The notes beneath the pieces are model-generated. The model did no database searches, was not told the origin of the DNA, and was given only the letters and a program-made list of their open reading frames with translations. Of a stretch of DNA of 64,000 nt, positions 1-8,476 are shown one piece after another (within the stretch, counting starts at the first letter, position 1; the number at the start of each line of letters is the position of its first letter). Source of the stretch: Flavobacterium coralii (GTDB lineage: Bacteria > Bacteroidota > Bacteroidia > Flavobacteriales > Flavobacteriaceae). The stretch lies in the NCBI RefSeq assembly GCF_019891545.1, contig NZ_JAHDIU010000007.1, positions 103,066-167,065 of the forward strand. Reading direction: 5' to 3'. Both the position numbers and the translations under genes were made by a program.

Positions 1-2
1 CG

Positions 3-1511
3 ACAAATTCTATTGGGAAATCCACTATGCTAATGATAATTGATTTTATTTTTGGTGGTAGTAGTTTTTTAAAAGAGAATTTCGGTTCTATAAACGAGTT
101 AGGAAACTTAGAGTTTAAATTCTTATTAAAGTTTGGAAGATACTCATACTTTTTCATAAGATCAACTGAACACGATCAAATATTATTTCGTTGTAATAAA
201 GATTATCAAATTACCGATGAAATTGAAATAGATGAATATACATTAATGTTAAGGAATCTATACAATCTAAGTCCCAATTCTTCTTTTAGGGCAGCAGTAA
301 ATCCATATTCTAGAATTTGGAAAAAAGACAATTATAGCGTTGATAAACCAATTACGAATCATCCAAAGGAAAAAGAGCAAACGGCTATAGAAAATCTGAT
401 TAAGTTATTTGACCTTTACGATAATATTTCTTTATACGTAAAGGAGATAAAAAATAAAAGTCAATCTAAAAAAGTTTTGGCTGGAGTATTTAGTACTAAT
501 CTAATACCAAAAGTTACAAAGAAATTATACATACAAAATCAAACGGAGATAGAATCTGTCGAAAATGAAATTGCGCATATAAAAGATAGTCTTACAAAGT
601 TTACCTTAAACGTAGAAGGACTCTTAAATAAAGAAATCTTAGAGCTTAAAAGTTTAAAGTTTAATTTAAATGAAACTCTTTCGGTAATCAATGGGAAGCT
701 TTCCAGACTTGATTTAAACTTAAATGAGAATAGAATTAAATCTATACACTTTAGTAGATTATCACAATTTTTCGACAATCTTAATGAAGATAAAATCTAT
801 AAAATTGAAGAATTCCATAATAAAATTAGTGAAATCCTTAAAAGAGAATTGCTAAATACCAAGAAAACGTTGATTGAGGAACAGTCAAACATTGAATCAC
901 AAATTCAGAAAATAGATGAAAGATTAGATAAACTTTTCTCTAAAATTGATACACCAGATTTTATTGTCGATAAGATTTATGACTTGACATTAAAAGCAAG
1001 TAAACTGTCGGAAATAAATGAATTTTATGATAAAAAGGAGGCTGTAACTGAAGAAATAAAGCAGCTTTCAGCTGAGTATACCGATGAACTCGGAAAAATA
1101 TTAGGAGATATCGAAAGCTTAATAAATGTAGAATTAACTTTACTCAATAAAAGAATTCATCATGCAAAGAAAAAGGTACCTAAAATAATTTTAAAGCCGA
1201 AAACCTATAGATATGACCATTCTTCCAACACTGGCACTGGAAAGTCTTTTTCCGATTTGATAGAATTCGACTTGGCTATCTTAAATTTAACTAATTTACC
1301 ATTTCTAATACATGATTCAATATTGTTTAAAAATATTGAAGATAAAGCTATCGACAAAATCATCGATCAATACTCTGAATTTAATAAACAGATCTTTATT
1401 GCTATTGATGGAATAAACAAATTTTCTATGAATTCTAAGCAAATTCTAAATGAGAGTTGTGTTATTCAACTATCTGATAGTAGAAGATTGTTTAATAGGG
1501 ATTGGAGTTAA
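3..1511 (+). CDS. DUF2326-type SMC-like ATPase, 5' end cut by the window
   Basis: The frame is open from base 3, so the gene begins outside the window. The first visible residues read T-N-S-I-G-K-S-T, a Walker A loop lying before the first Met codon at 27. The usual first P-loop Gly falls on a codon ending in CG and so cannot be Gly; this loose P-loop is, from memory, common in DUF2326 ATPases. The middle (about residues 140-390) is charged and heptad-like, suggesting a coiled coil. The C-terminal part has a Walker-B-like strand (LPFLIHDS) and the DUF2326-like segment TGTGKSFSDLIEFDLAIL. Such proteins are the ATPases of ABC-3C (three-component) conflict systems. The gene is much more AT-rich than its neighbours, which suits horizontal transfer. 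Family assignment is by pattern recognition; the system assignment is inference because partners would lie off the left edge. Confidence 0.7.
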   Translation, partial: TNSIGKSTMLMIIDFIFGGSSFLKENFGSINELGNLEFKFLLKFGRYSYFFIRSTEHDQILFRCNKDYQITDEIEIDEYTLMLRNLYNLSPNSSFRAAVNPYSRIWKKDNYSVDKPITNHPKEKEQTAIENLIKLFDLYDNISLYVKEIKNKSQSKKVLAGVFSTNLIPKVTKKLYIQNQTEIESVENEIAHIKDSLTKFTLNVEGLLNKEILELKSLKFNLNETLSVINGKLSRLDLNLNENRIKSIHFSRLSQFFDNLNEDKIYKIEEFHNKISEILKRELLNTKKTLIEEQSNIESQIQKIDERLDKLFSKIDTPDFIVDKIYDLTLKASKLSEINEFYDKKEAVTEEIKQLSAEYTDELGKILGDIESLINVELTLLNKRIHHAKKKVPKIILKPKTYRYDHSSNTGTGKSFSDLIEFDLAILNLTNLPFLIHDSILFKNIEDKAIDKIIDQYSEFNKQIFIAIDGINKFSMNSKQILNESCVIQLSDSRRLFNRDWS

Positions 1512-1560
1512 TCTCAGTGATATGATTTCTGTTTGAGCATAAGTACTTAAAAGCCCTGAT

Positions 1561-1592
1561 CTCTGTCTCAACTCCGCTGCGCTTCATTCGAC
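1561..1592. repeat. Fragment of a dispersed intergenic repeat
   Basis: The stretch CTCTGTCTCAACTCCGCTGC continues into GCTTCATTCGAC. It resembles pieces of the long nested palindrome at 12802-12934 (CTGTCTCAA, CGCTTCGTTCAGAATGAC). It lies between the DUF2326 gene and the next small gene and looks like a degenerate copy. Confidence 0.35.
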
Positions 1593-1631
1593 ATGGAAAG
1601 CAGCTTTTTTTTAAAATCAAAAAATATAATT

Positions 1632-2012
1632 ATGAACGATATGATTATAGGCTCGTTTTATCTCCAACTTACCATAAATGGTAATCTTACTGGAGAATTT
1701 GTTAATCAGCATTCTCAAAGGGCTGCGACAGAAAGTGCAGACAGAAGAAGTGGTGCTATTGACAGATTTGTTGGAACTTATAATTCTACATGGTTTGACG
1801 GTCAGGCACAAAATATGACTTTGACTATAAATGAAAAAAGGGATAATGCCGGGGATATTCTATTAAATATTTTCAGGTTGAGGTGGTCAGATGGTAACAA
1901 TAGAACCGTATTCGTTGGCAAAGGCTTTTTAGCAAATAATATGTTGTTGGGCGTTTATGCAGATAATGTTTTAGACAATCATATTGGAAACCTGTTAACC
2001 AGAGAGAATTAG
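1632..2012 (+). CDS. Hypothetical protein, 126 aa
   Basis: I do not recognise this protein. The frame is open from an ATG at 1593, but that start lies at the edge of a repeat fragment, so the ATG at 1632 (M-N-D-M-I-I-G-S-F) is preferred. There is no signal peptide or membrane segment. Alternating hydrophobic and polar residues (GTYNSTWFDG, FRLRWSDG, VFVGKGF) suggest a small beta-rich fold. It sits alone between two fragments of an intergenic repeat and downstream of a transferred ATPase gene, so it is probably accessory. Any functional link to the ATPase is unproven. Confidence 0.55.
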   Translation: MNDMIIGSFYLQLTINGNLTGEFVNQHSQRAATESADRRSGAIDRFVGTYNSTWFDGQAQNMTLTINEKRDNAGDILLNIFRLRWSDGNNRTVFVGKGFLANNMLLGVYADNVLDNHIGNLLTREN

Positions 2013-2040
2013 AGATTCTCCGCTGCATTCTGAATGACAA
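2013..2040. repeat. Second fragment of the dispersed repeat
   Basis: AGATTCTCCGCTGCATTC followed by TGAATGACAA starts at the stop of the preceding gene. It matches the right half of the palindrome at 12802-12934 (AAGATTCTTCACTTCGCT ... CAGAATGACA) in order and spacing, with a deletion. Confidence 0.4.
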
Positions 2041-2145
2041 ACGCCGCTGTTAACCCATAGAACAAAAGCCATTACTACCCGGTATGCTAAATTTAATATA
2101 GCCTTCCGGGTATTTTAATGTATATTTGGTTAAAATCAACCTTAC

Positions 2146-3156
2146 ATGAGCTTTTTTAAAAGAATTTTCGGTAAAAACAACCCACAGCAAGAACAGGACG
2201 TAAACCATAACAACACTCCGCCAACTAACAGCAGCCCCGAGGAAACGGCACTTCAGGAAAAGTTTAAAGTTGAGATGTATGAATCGTTAAAGCGCTACTA
2301 TTATGAGCCTGCTCTGGATTTTAACCTCAACTTTACCGACAGCAACGGCAATGTGTACCAAGAGCATGAAGCGTTTGGCGGCACTTATCAGGAATGGAGC
2401 GGTGTGCGCTCTTACTGGGACAGGATGGGGATATTTTATAAACAGTGGGATGATACCGAACTGCAAAAGCTCGCCAAATGGCAGGTTATTCAGCGCTATG
2501 TTAACGACAGGATGCCACTTGAGGCGCTCGACTTCTTTAAGAACAAGATTACACAGGACGATTATATGGATATAAGGCTGCCTGTGGCACTTTCTAAGAT
2601 GAACCGAAGCCTTGATGCCATTGCCAATGCAAAACTGTTTGCAGAGGGCGCCTATAAGCTTCGCCCGGACCTTGATATGGTAAAAACGGAACTGGCAAGT
2701 GTGCTGCACCTTTCAGACGACCAGGCTGACAAAGAGAAAGCACACCAGCTTATGCAGGAGGTGCTCGAAAAGAAAATAAAAGCATCGGGCGAGCAGGAAA
2801 TTGCCCTGCTTAATTTCTTCCTTTTTGATAATGATTATATAGATTCATCTGTATTCGCGGCTTTATACCTAAACGCAGGCGAAGCCGGCCTTGATGCCTG
2901 GGACACTATGGCGAATGAGTATTACTACTGCCCGCATTTCAGGTATGAGCACGCAGTGGTATTGCATAAGAATAACGAGACTGTGCGCATGCTTGCCAAA
3001 CTGGATTCGCTTACGGGTGAGTTCCCCTGGTTTAAAGCCGGTGTGAATACTTATGCCGATGCGATACTGTCGATACGCCAGTCGATGAACAACCCTGATT
3101 TCATGACTGAAGAACTGGCAAAGCTGGATCAGTACAAAGCCATGTGGAAGAATTAA
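2146..3156 (+). CDS. Hypothetical protein, 336 aa, helical
   Basis: I cannot name a family for this cytoplasmic-looking protein. It opens with a basic segment (MSFFKRIFGKNN), then a low-complexity Asn/Gln/Pro stretch to about residue 35, then a long mostly helical region. Residues about 140-215 (SLDAIANAKLFAEGAYKLRP and what follows) have the size and spacing of a TPR-like repeat, but I cannot confirm one. No signal peptide or transmembrane segment is visible. GC content and codon use match the housekeeping genes. It converges on the cation transporter gene, with stops only 13 bp apart. Confidence 0.75.
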   Translation: MSFFKRIFGKNNPQQEQDVNHNNTPPTNSSPEETALQEKFKVEMYESLKRYYYEPALDFNLNFTDSNGNVYQEHEAFGGTYQEWSGVRSYWDRMGIFYKQWDDTELQKLAKWQVIQRYVNDRMPLEALDFFKNKITQDDYMDIRLPVALSKMNRSLDAIANAKLFAEGAYKLRPDLDMVKTELASVLHLSDDQADKEKAHQLMQEVLEKKIKASGEQEIALLNFFLFDNDYIDSSVFAALYLNAGEAGLDAWDTMANEYYYCPHFRYEHAVVLHKNNETVRMLAKLDSLTGEFPWFKAGVNTYADAILSIRQSMNNPDFMTEELAKLDQYKAMWKN

Positions 3157-3169
3157 TATCCGGGATAAA

Positions 3170-4075
3170 TTAATCCTGTACTATAAAGTCTTTCGGGTCT
3201 TCTTTTTTGTATTCGGGCTGTATGTTCACATGGTTAATGTTGAATTTGTGGTACAGCACGTCTTCTATCTGCATGAGCAGGTCGTTAAATTGGGAAAGGG
3301 TTATATCCTCACTGCAATCTAAATGCGCTTCAAGGTGCAGCTCCTCTTCATTAAGGTGCCACACGTGTATGTGGTGCAGTTTGTTTACGCCGGGTATCTT
3401 ATGCACTTCACGCACCATCTCTTTAATATCGATAAAATCGGGTGTAAACAGCATCAGCATTTTAGTGGAGTCGCGCAACAGCCCGCCGCCCACCACTATC
3501 AGGTAAAGGGCTATCAGCAGCGTCATCAGGCTGTCTACCCAGTACAATTCCCAGTATTTCATGGCAAGCCCGCCCACCAGTACGGCTACTGATGCCATCA
3601 TATCGGTAAGCAGGTGCAAATAAGCCGATTTCATATTGAGGTTATGGGCTGCATCTTTTTTAAGCAACAGTACCGAAAGGCCGTTTACTACAATACCTAA
3701 AACAGCAAGCCATATTACCAGCCCGGGCTGTATAAACACAGGCTCATAAAAGCGCTGTACGGCCTCTATAATCAGGTAAACGGCTACACCTACCAGTATG
3801 AGCGCGTTAATAAAAGCTGCCAGCAGTTCTGAACGTTTGTAGCCAAAGGTTTGCTCTATCGTGGCCTTGCGGCGCGACAGCTTATGCCCCACATAACTGA
3901 GTATGAGCGATAGCACATCGCTGAAATTGTGCAATGCATCTGAAAGCAGCGCAAGGCTGCCGGAGATTAGCCCCCCAACAACCTGTGCAACTGTTATAAC
4001 TATATTAAGCAGTATAGAAAGGACAAGGTTTTTGCCCTTTACTTCATGTTTATGTATGTGTGGGTGATTGCTCAA
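3170..4075 (-). CDS. Cation diffusion facilitator (CDF) transporter
   Basis: This is an inner-membrane divalent-metal/proton antiporter of the CzcD/ZitB type that exports Zn2+ and related ions. At 301 aa it has the usual CDF length. Six hydrophobic segments are visible, with the metal-site motifs SDALHNFSD in TM2 and HLLTDMMAS in TM5 supplying the paired His/Asp ligands. The C-terminal cytoplasmic domain (IPGVNKLHHIHVWHLNEEE) is the ferredoxin-like metal-binding dimerisation domain. The N-terminal HPHIHKHE stretch is a short His cluster typical of zinc members. It lies just downstream of rpiB on the same strand (10-bp gap), so the two may be co-transcribed. Substrate specificity beyond zinc-like ions is inference. 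Confidence 0.93.
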   Translation of the reverse strand: MSNHPHIHKHEVKGKNLVLSILLNIVITVAQVVGGLISGSLALLSDALHNFSDVLSLILSYVGHKLSRRKATIEQTFGYKRSELLAAFINALILVGVAVYLIIEAVQRFYEPVFIQPGLVIWLAVLGIVVNGLSVLLLKKDAAHNLNMKSAYLHLLTDMMASVAVLVGGLAMKYWELYWVDSLMTLLIALYLIVVGGGLLRDSTKMLMLFTPDFIDIKEMVREVHKIPGVNKLHHIHVWHLNEEELHLEAHLDCSEDITLSQFNDLLMQIEDVLYHKFNINHVNIQPEYKKEDPKDFIVQD

Positions 4076-4085
4076 TCAGTAATTT

Positions 4086-4514
4086 TTAGCAGGGAATTTT
4101 ATTTACCCGGTTTTGGTGGCGTCCGCCTTCAAACGCGGTGTTAAGGAATGTATCTACCATTTCTACTGCCTGGGGTATGGCGGTAAAGCGTGCCGGTATA
4201 CTTATTATGTTGGCATCATTGTGCTGGCGCGCCAGCGCCGAAATTTCTTTGGTCCAACATAGCGCCGCCCTAATTTTCTGGTGTTTGTTGGCTGTCATGG
4301 CTACACCATTACCGCTTCCGCAGATGATTATACCAAAATCGGCTGTGCCGTTTGCCACATCATTGGCTACGGGGTGCACAAAGTCGGGGTAATCTACGCT
4401 GTCATAACTGTCGGTACCGTGGTTAATAACTTCTATACCTTTGCTTTCAAGGTGTTTTACAATGGCCTGTTTGTAGTCGGGCCCGGCATGGTCGTTGCCA
4501 ATTGCTATTTTCAT
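4086..4514 (-). CDS. rpiB: Ribose 5-phosphate isomerase B
   Basis: It interconverts ribose 5-phosphate and ribulose 5-phosphate in the non-oxidative pentose phosphate pathway, in the cytoplasm. The 142-aa length and the motifs GNDHAG (residues 6-11), DYPDF, the active-site Cys/Gly stretch IICGSGNGVAMTANK (about 64-78) and the C-terminal HQNRVNKI are all typical of RpiB/LacAB enzymes. The start ATG at 4514 is followed at once by the conserved first strand. A TAACTTTG -7 box lies 26 bp upstream. It is divergent from rnr across the AT-rich region at 4.5-5.1 kb. Confidence 0.96.
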   Translation of the reverse strand: MKIAIGNDHAGPDYKQAIVKHLESKGIEVINHGTDSYDSVDYPDFVHPVANDVANGTADFGIIICGSGNGVAMTANKHQKIRAALCWTKEISALARQHNDANIISIPARFTAIPQAVEMVDTFLNTAFEGGRHQNRVNKIPC

Positions 4515-4540
4515 AGGTGTTGTTGTGTTGTGTTACGCGG

Positions 4541-4548
4541 CAAAGTTA
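4541..4548 (-). promoter_or_regulatory. -7 promoter element for rpiB
   Basis: Read on the minus strand this is TAACTTTG, a perfect Bacteroidota TAnnTTTG box. It would start a transcript with a leader of about 20 nt ahead of rpiB. I see no clear TTG element at the expected distance. Confidence 0.5.
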
Positions 4549-5134
4549 CCAAAAGAAATGATAGTAAAACCTTAAAATATGCTAAGGGATTGATAATCAG
4601 AATAAAGATATTTTCAGCTTAATAATTTATCATAATAATTGTTAAAATCCTATACTGTTAATAAATAATAAAACTATCTGTAAATAAAGGAGTTGTATTT
4701 GTACAAGATTTGTTGATAAATCGTCAGCTAAAAATTGAAAGTTTTTTAGGTTACTTAACAATTTTTTTACATACACGAATCAAACTGAATTTTGCAAGCG
4801 GAGTTTTCATTTTTTTAGAAAAAATTATCAGCAATATATCTACATTTATTAACAGAAATTAACAAGTGAAATTTTCCATAATTGTCAATGCAAAATTGGT
4901 ATTAACAGTTGTTGATAATTTGATTTGCAAAATTTAAAGTAATATAAATTTCAGCACTTTACGTTAAGTTAACATTGTTGATTGTTTTGGATAACTAAGC
5001 ATAACCATTAAAACAAGCATCCTCAAAAAAAAGTTTTACCTGTTTTCAACAAGCCATAATAACCATCATAAAATTTAAATTTTTAAAAAATCTCTTTTTT
5101 GTTTTTAAACAGTGTTGAAAACCTTCTGCTGTTG
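4549..5134. other. AT-rich gene-free region; candidate replication origin
   Basis: No credible gene lies in this strongly AT-rich stretch of about 590 bp. It contains six 8-of-9 matches to the DnaA box TTWTCCACA: TGTTGATAA at 4711-4719 and 4910-4918, TTTTCCATA at 4872-4880, TTTGGATAA at 4986-4994, TTTTCAACA at 5043-5051 and TGTTGAAAA at 5113-5121. Long A/T runs (for example around 4805-4825 and 5075-5105) could serve as an unwinding element. rpiB and the CDF gene run leftwards away from it and rnr runs rightwards. parS sites lie 15 kb to the right. An origin is inference; it could be only a large AT-rich promoter region. Confidence 0.35.
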
Positions 5135-5371
5135 TTAAACAATTTTAAGGTGGTTATCTGAAAGATCTTTCAGTATAGCAGTAACAGTTTCTAAATCGTT
5201 AGGGTGTACTTTAAGCTTTATGCCGCCAAGGGCGAATGAGTAAAACGGGACTATACCCGTCATGGTTTCGTTTTCGAAGAAAAAAGATATGCCGGCTTCA
5301 GTTAGCAAGTGCTTCAGTATGGTAATTTCGTGCGGATAGCTGAAAACGGCTGCGGTTACAAAATCTTTCAT
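5135..5371 (-). CDS. DUF2007-family small protein
   Basis: This 78-aa protein matches the pattern of DUF2007, sometimes labelled putative signal-transducing protein. It shows an opening strand-helix (VTAAVFSYPHEITILKHLLTEAGI), a central FENE, and a closing GGIKLKVHPNDLETVTAILKDL, together a single ferredoxin-like domain. No signal peptide or membrane segment is present. The role of the family is not established. It is a single gene facing away from rnr, at the right border of the AT-rich candidate origin region. Confidence 0.8.
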   Translation of the reverse strand: MKDFVTAAVFSYPHEITILKHLLTEAGISFFFENETMTGIVPFYSFALGGIKLKVHPNDLETVTAILKDLSDNHLKIV

Positions 5372-5513
5372 TTGCAGGATGTTATTGTTTATAAAGATAC
5401 TGAATTTAGTGTTTTTTGTAATTCATTTCTTAAAACAAAACGTTATTATTTCTTTAAAGCCTCTGTTAAATGACATATAAATTGTAATTTTCAGCGATAT
5501 TATATTAAAATTT

Positions 5514-7697
5514 ATGAGTAAGAAAAACGGAAAACCGAAGGTGAAGAAGGAAAAAGATTTTTCTCGCCAGATATATAAAATATTGTCTAAAGACCCTAAT
5601 AAATCATTTAACTATAAGCAGATATCGGCTGCGCTGGAACTTAACGATACCAAGAGCCGTAACGAAATAATTAAAGAGCTTAAATACCTGGCCTCGAAAG
5701 AAAAGATTGAAGAGGTGGAAAGAGGTAAGTACAGGGTTATTACCAAAGCTGATTATGTAGAAGGTACTATTGATATGACAAGCCGTAAAACGGCCTACTT
5801 TGTAGCTCCTGAGCTGGAAGATGATGTTTTTATACCTACCAATAACCTTAATAAAGCCCTTGACGGTGATAAGGTTAAAGTGTATATATACAACCGGAGA
5901 AAGGGGAGAAGGCCTGAAGGCGAGGTTGTTGAAATTATAGAGCGTGCCAAGACAGATTTTGTAGGCGTTATAGACATACAAAAGAATTTTGCTTTTGTAA
6001 GCACAGCCAACCCTAAAATGTACACCGATATTTTTATCCCGAAGGATAAAATGGGCAATGCTGAAAATGGTGATGTGGTACTGGTTAAGATTGAAGACTG
6101 GCCTGCAAAAGCCGACAGCCCGTTTGGCGAAGTAACAAGGGTACTGGGTAGGCCCGGTGAACATGATACCGAGATACATGCCATACTTGCCGAATATGGC
6201 CTGCCTTATGATTTCCCTATTGATGTTGAAGCCTATGCACAAAAACTGGATACAAGCATTCAGGAAGAGGAGATTGCCCGCAGGAGAGACATGCGCGATG
6301 TACTGACATTTACCATAGATCCCCGTGATGCAAAAGATTTTGATGATGCTTTATCATTCCGAAAGCTGGAGAACGGTAATTATGAAATAGGCATTCATAT
6401 AGCCGATGTATCACACTATGTGCAGGAGGGGACCATACTGGATGAAGAAGCATATAACAGGGCAACATCGGTTTACCTGGTTGACAGGGTAGTGCCTATG
6501 CTGCCGGAAGTACTGTCTAATTTTGCGTGTTCATTAAGGCCACATGAAGAAAAATATACTTTTTCGGCCATATTTGAGCTTACAGAAGGTGCAGAGGTTA
6601 AAAATTCATGGTTTGGACGCACTGTAATCTATTCAGACCAGCGTTTTGCCTATGATGAGGCCCAACATATCATTGAAACGCAAAGTGCCACCATACCGGC
6701 TGAAATTTCGCTTTCAGGCGAAGATTATTCCGTTAGCCATGATATAAGGGATGCTGTGCTTAAACTGGATGCCCTGGCTAAAATAATGCGCCGAAAAAGA
6801 ATGGCAAACGGAGCTATATCATTTGATAAGGTTGAAGTAAAATTCAACCTGAATGAAAAAGCCGAACCGGTTGGGGTGTACTTTAAAGAAGCTAAAGATG
6901 CTAACCACCTGATTGAAGAATTCATGTTGTTGGCAAACAGGAAGGTAGCCGAATTTATTGGCAAGCAAAATAAAACGTTTGTTTACCGCATTCACGATGA
7001 ACCGGACTTAGATAAACTGATGAACCTGCAAACGGTTATCTCAAAATTCGGTTACAGCTTAAACTTCAAGACAAAAGATACCATTTCAAAATCACTGAAC
7101 AAGCTGATGCAGGATGCCCACGGCACCAAAGAGCAGAATATGGTAGATACGCTGGCTATCAGGAGTATGAGCAAAGCCAAATATTCGGTAAACAATATAG
7201 GGCACTATGGCCTCGCTTTTGATTATTACTCGCATTTTACATCACCTATCCGCCGTTACCCCGATGTTATGGCACACAGATTGCTTCAGCATTATTTAGA
7301 CGGTGGCAAATCGGTTAATGATGAAGATTACGAAATTAAATGCGGCCACTGTTCTGACATGGAAAACCTTGCTACCAATGCTGAACGCGACAGTATCAAG
7401 TACATGCAGGTTAAATACATGCTCGACCATAAGGATGAAGAGTTCCTTGGGGTTATATCAGGTGTTACAGAATGGGGTATTTATGTAGAGATCATCTCGA
7501 ACAAGTGTGAGGGTATGTGCCGCATAAGGGAAATTAAAGATGACTACTACACCTTTGATGAAAAACAGTATGCCCTTGTGGGCCAGGTAACGCATAACCT
7601 GCTGCAATTGGGTGACGAGGTTTATGTAAAGGTAAAGAATGCCGACCTGGTTAAAAAACAGCTCGACTTCCAGTTTTTAGGTAAAAAAGAGCAGTAG
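5514..7697 (+). CDS. rnr: Ribonuclease R
   Basis: RNase R is a processive 3'-5' exoribonuclease that degrades structured RNA and takes part in rRNA and mRNA quality control. At 727 aa it has the usual domains: an N-terminal helix-turn-helix-like region (about 15-80), cold-shock/OB domains (about 85-225), the RNB catalytic domain (about 250-570) with the metal-binding DPRDAKDFDDA signature near residue 268, and a C-terminal S1 domain (about 640-722, EEFLGVISGVTEWGIYVEI). The catalytic stretch HYGLAFDYYSHFTSPIRRYP is intact. The N-terminus is Lys-rich, as is common in the family. It is probably a single-gene unit. Confidence 0.97.
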   Translation: MSKKNGKPKVKKEKDFSRQIYKILSKDPNKSFNYKQISAALELNDTKSRNEIIKELKYLASKEKIEEVERGKYRVITKADYVEGTIDMTSRKTAYFVAPELEDDVFIPTNNLNKALDGDKVKVYIYNRRKGRRPEGEVVEIIERAKTDFVGVIDIQKNFAFVSTANPKMYTDIFIPKDKMGNAENGDVVLVKIEDWPAKADSPFGEVTRVLGRPGEHDTEIHAILAEYGLPYDFPIDVEAYAQKLDTSIQEEEIARRRDMRDVLTFTIDPRDAKDFDDALSFRKLENGNYEIGIHIADVSHYVQEGTILDEEAYNRATSVYLVDRVVPMLPEVLSNFACSLRPHEEKYTFSAIFELTEGAEVKNSWFGRTVIYSDQRFAYDEAQHIIETQSATIPAEISLSGEDYSVSHDIRDAVLKLDALAKIMRRKRMANGAISFDKVEVKFNLNEKAEPVGVYFKEAKDANHLIEEFMLLANRKVAEFIGKQNKTFVYRIHDEPDLDKLMNLQTVISKFGYSLNFKTKDTISKSLNKLMQDAHGTKEQNMVDTLAIRSMSKAKYSVNNIGHYGLAFDYYSHFTSPIRRYPDVMAHRLLQHYLDGGKSVNDEDYEIKCGHCSDMENLATNAERDSIKYMQVKYMLDHKDEEFLGVISGVTEWGIYVEIISNKCEGMCRIREIKDDYYTFDEKQYALVGQVTHNLLQLGDEVYVKVKNADLVKKQLDFQFLGKKEQ

Positions 7698-7742
7698 TGT
7701 AACATTTGCGCCAATAAAGTGTCTTTTAACTAAAACACAATA

Positions 7743-8414
7743 ATGAAAAAAGTATTTTTTATTGCCCTGTTCATGGCAGCTCAGGCAGGATGGGCACAGG
7801 AAATAACACGTAAGCTGGGAGATTTCAGTACTATCAGGGTATTCGACCAGATCAATGTTACCCTTGTTGCCTCAGATGAAAATAAAATTGTAATTAAAGG
7901 CAGCAAGGCAAACGAGGTAGAGCTGGTTACCAAGAACGACGAGCTTAAAATAAGGATGGATATCGATAATCTTCTTGAAGGGGAAGATGTTGAAGCAACT
8001 GTTTACTACAAGAAAATTTATGTTGTAGAAGCAAGCGAAGGTTCTTTTGTAGGCTCGGCAGATGTATTTAAGGCTACAGCTTTTGAAGTAAGCGCAAAAG
8101 AAGGCGCTATTGTAAAACTCAAGCTTGATGTGCAAAAACTTACTTTAAAAGTTTCATCTGGCGGTATGGCCGAGCTAAGCGGCACAGCACAAAACCATGA
8201 TGCCATTGTTTTGGCAGGCGGTATTTTAAAGGCAAAAGAACTGGTTACGGCACAAACAGATGTTACTGTTAATGCCGGCGGAGAGGCCACCGTATATGCT
8301 ACTGACTTTGCAAAAGCAAAAACAAGGGCAGGGGGTAAAATAGATATTTACGGCTCACCAAAACAGACTGACGAGCAAACGGTGCTTGGCGGAACCATCA
8401 ACCTTCATAACTAA
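7743..8414 (+). CDS. Head-GIN domain (DUF2807) secreted protein
   Basis: This 223-aa protein begins with a clear signal peptide (MKKVFFIALFMAAQAGWA, cleavage near AQE). The rest is the repetitive beta-helix-like head-GIN/DUF2807 domain found widely in Bacteroidota, with successive turns such as FEVSAKEGAIVKLKLDVQKL and LKVSSGGMAELSG. The protein should be exported to the periplasm or cell surface. Its biochemical role is unknown; auto-transporter-like or adhesin functions have been proposed for the family. It lies 45 bp downstream of rnr and may partly depend on the rnr promoter. Confidence 0.85.
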   Translation: MKKVFFIALFMAAQAGWAQEITRKLGDFSTIRVFDQINVTLVASDENKIVIKGSKANEVELVTKNDELKIRMDIDNLLEGEDVEATVYYKKIYVVEASEGSFVGSADVFKATAFEVSAKEGAIVKLKLDVQKLTLKVSSGGMAELSGTAQNHDAIVLAGGILKAKELVTAQTDVTVNAGGEATVYATDFAKAKTRAGGKIDIYGSPKQTDEQTVLGGTINLHN

Positions 8415-8476
8415 TCCGGGTTTTAGCAGCTTTAAAAATTAAAATGTTATCTTGCAGTTTCAATAGAAGATACTGA

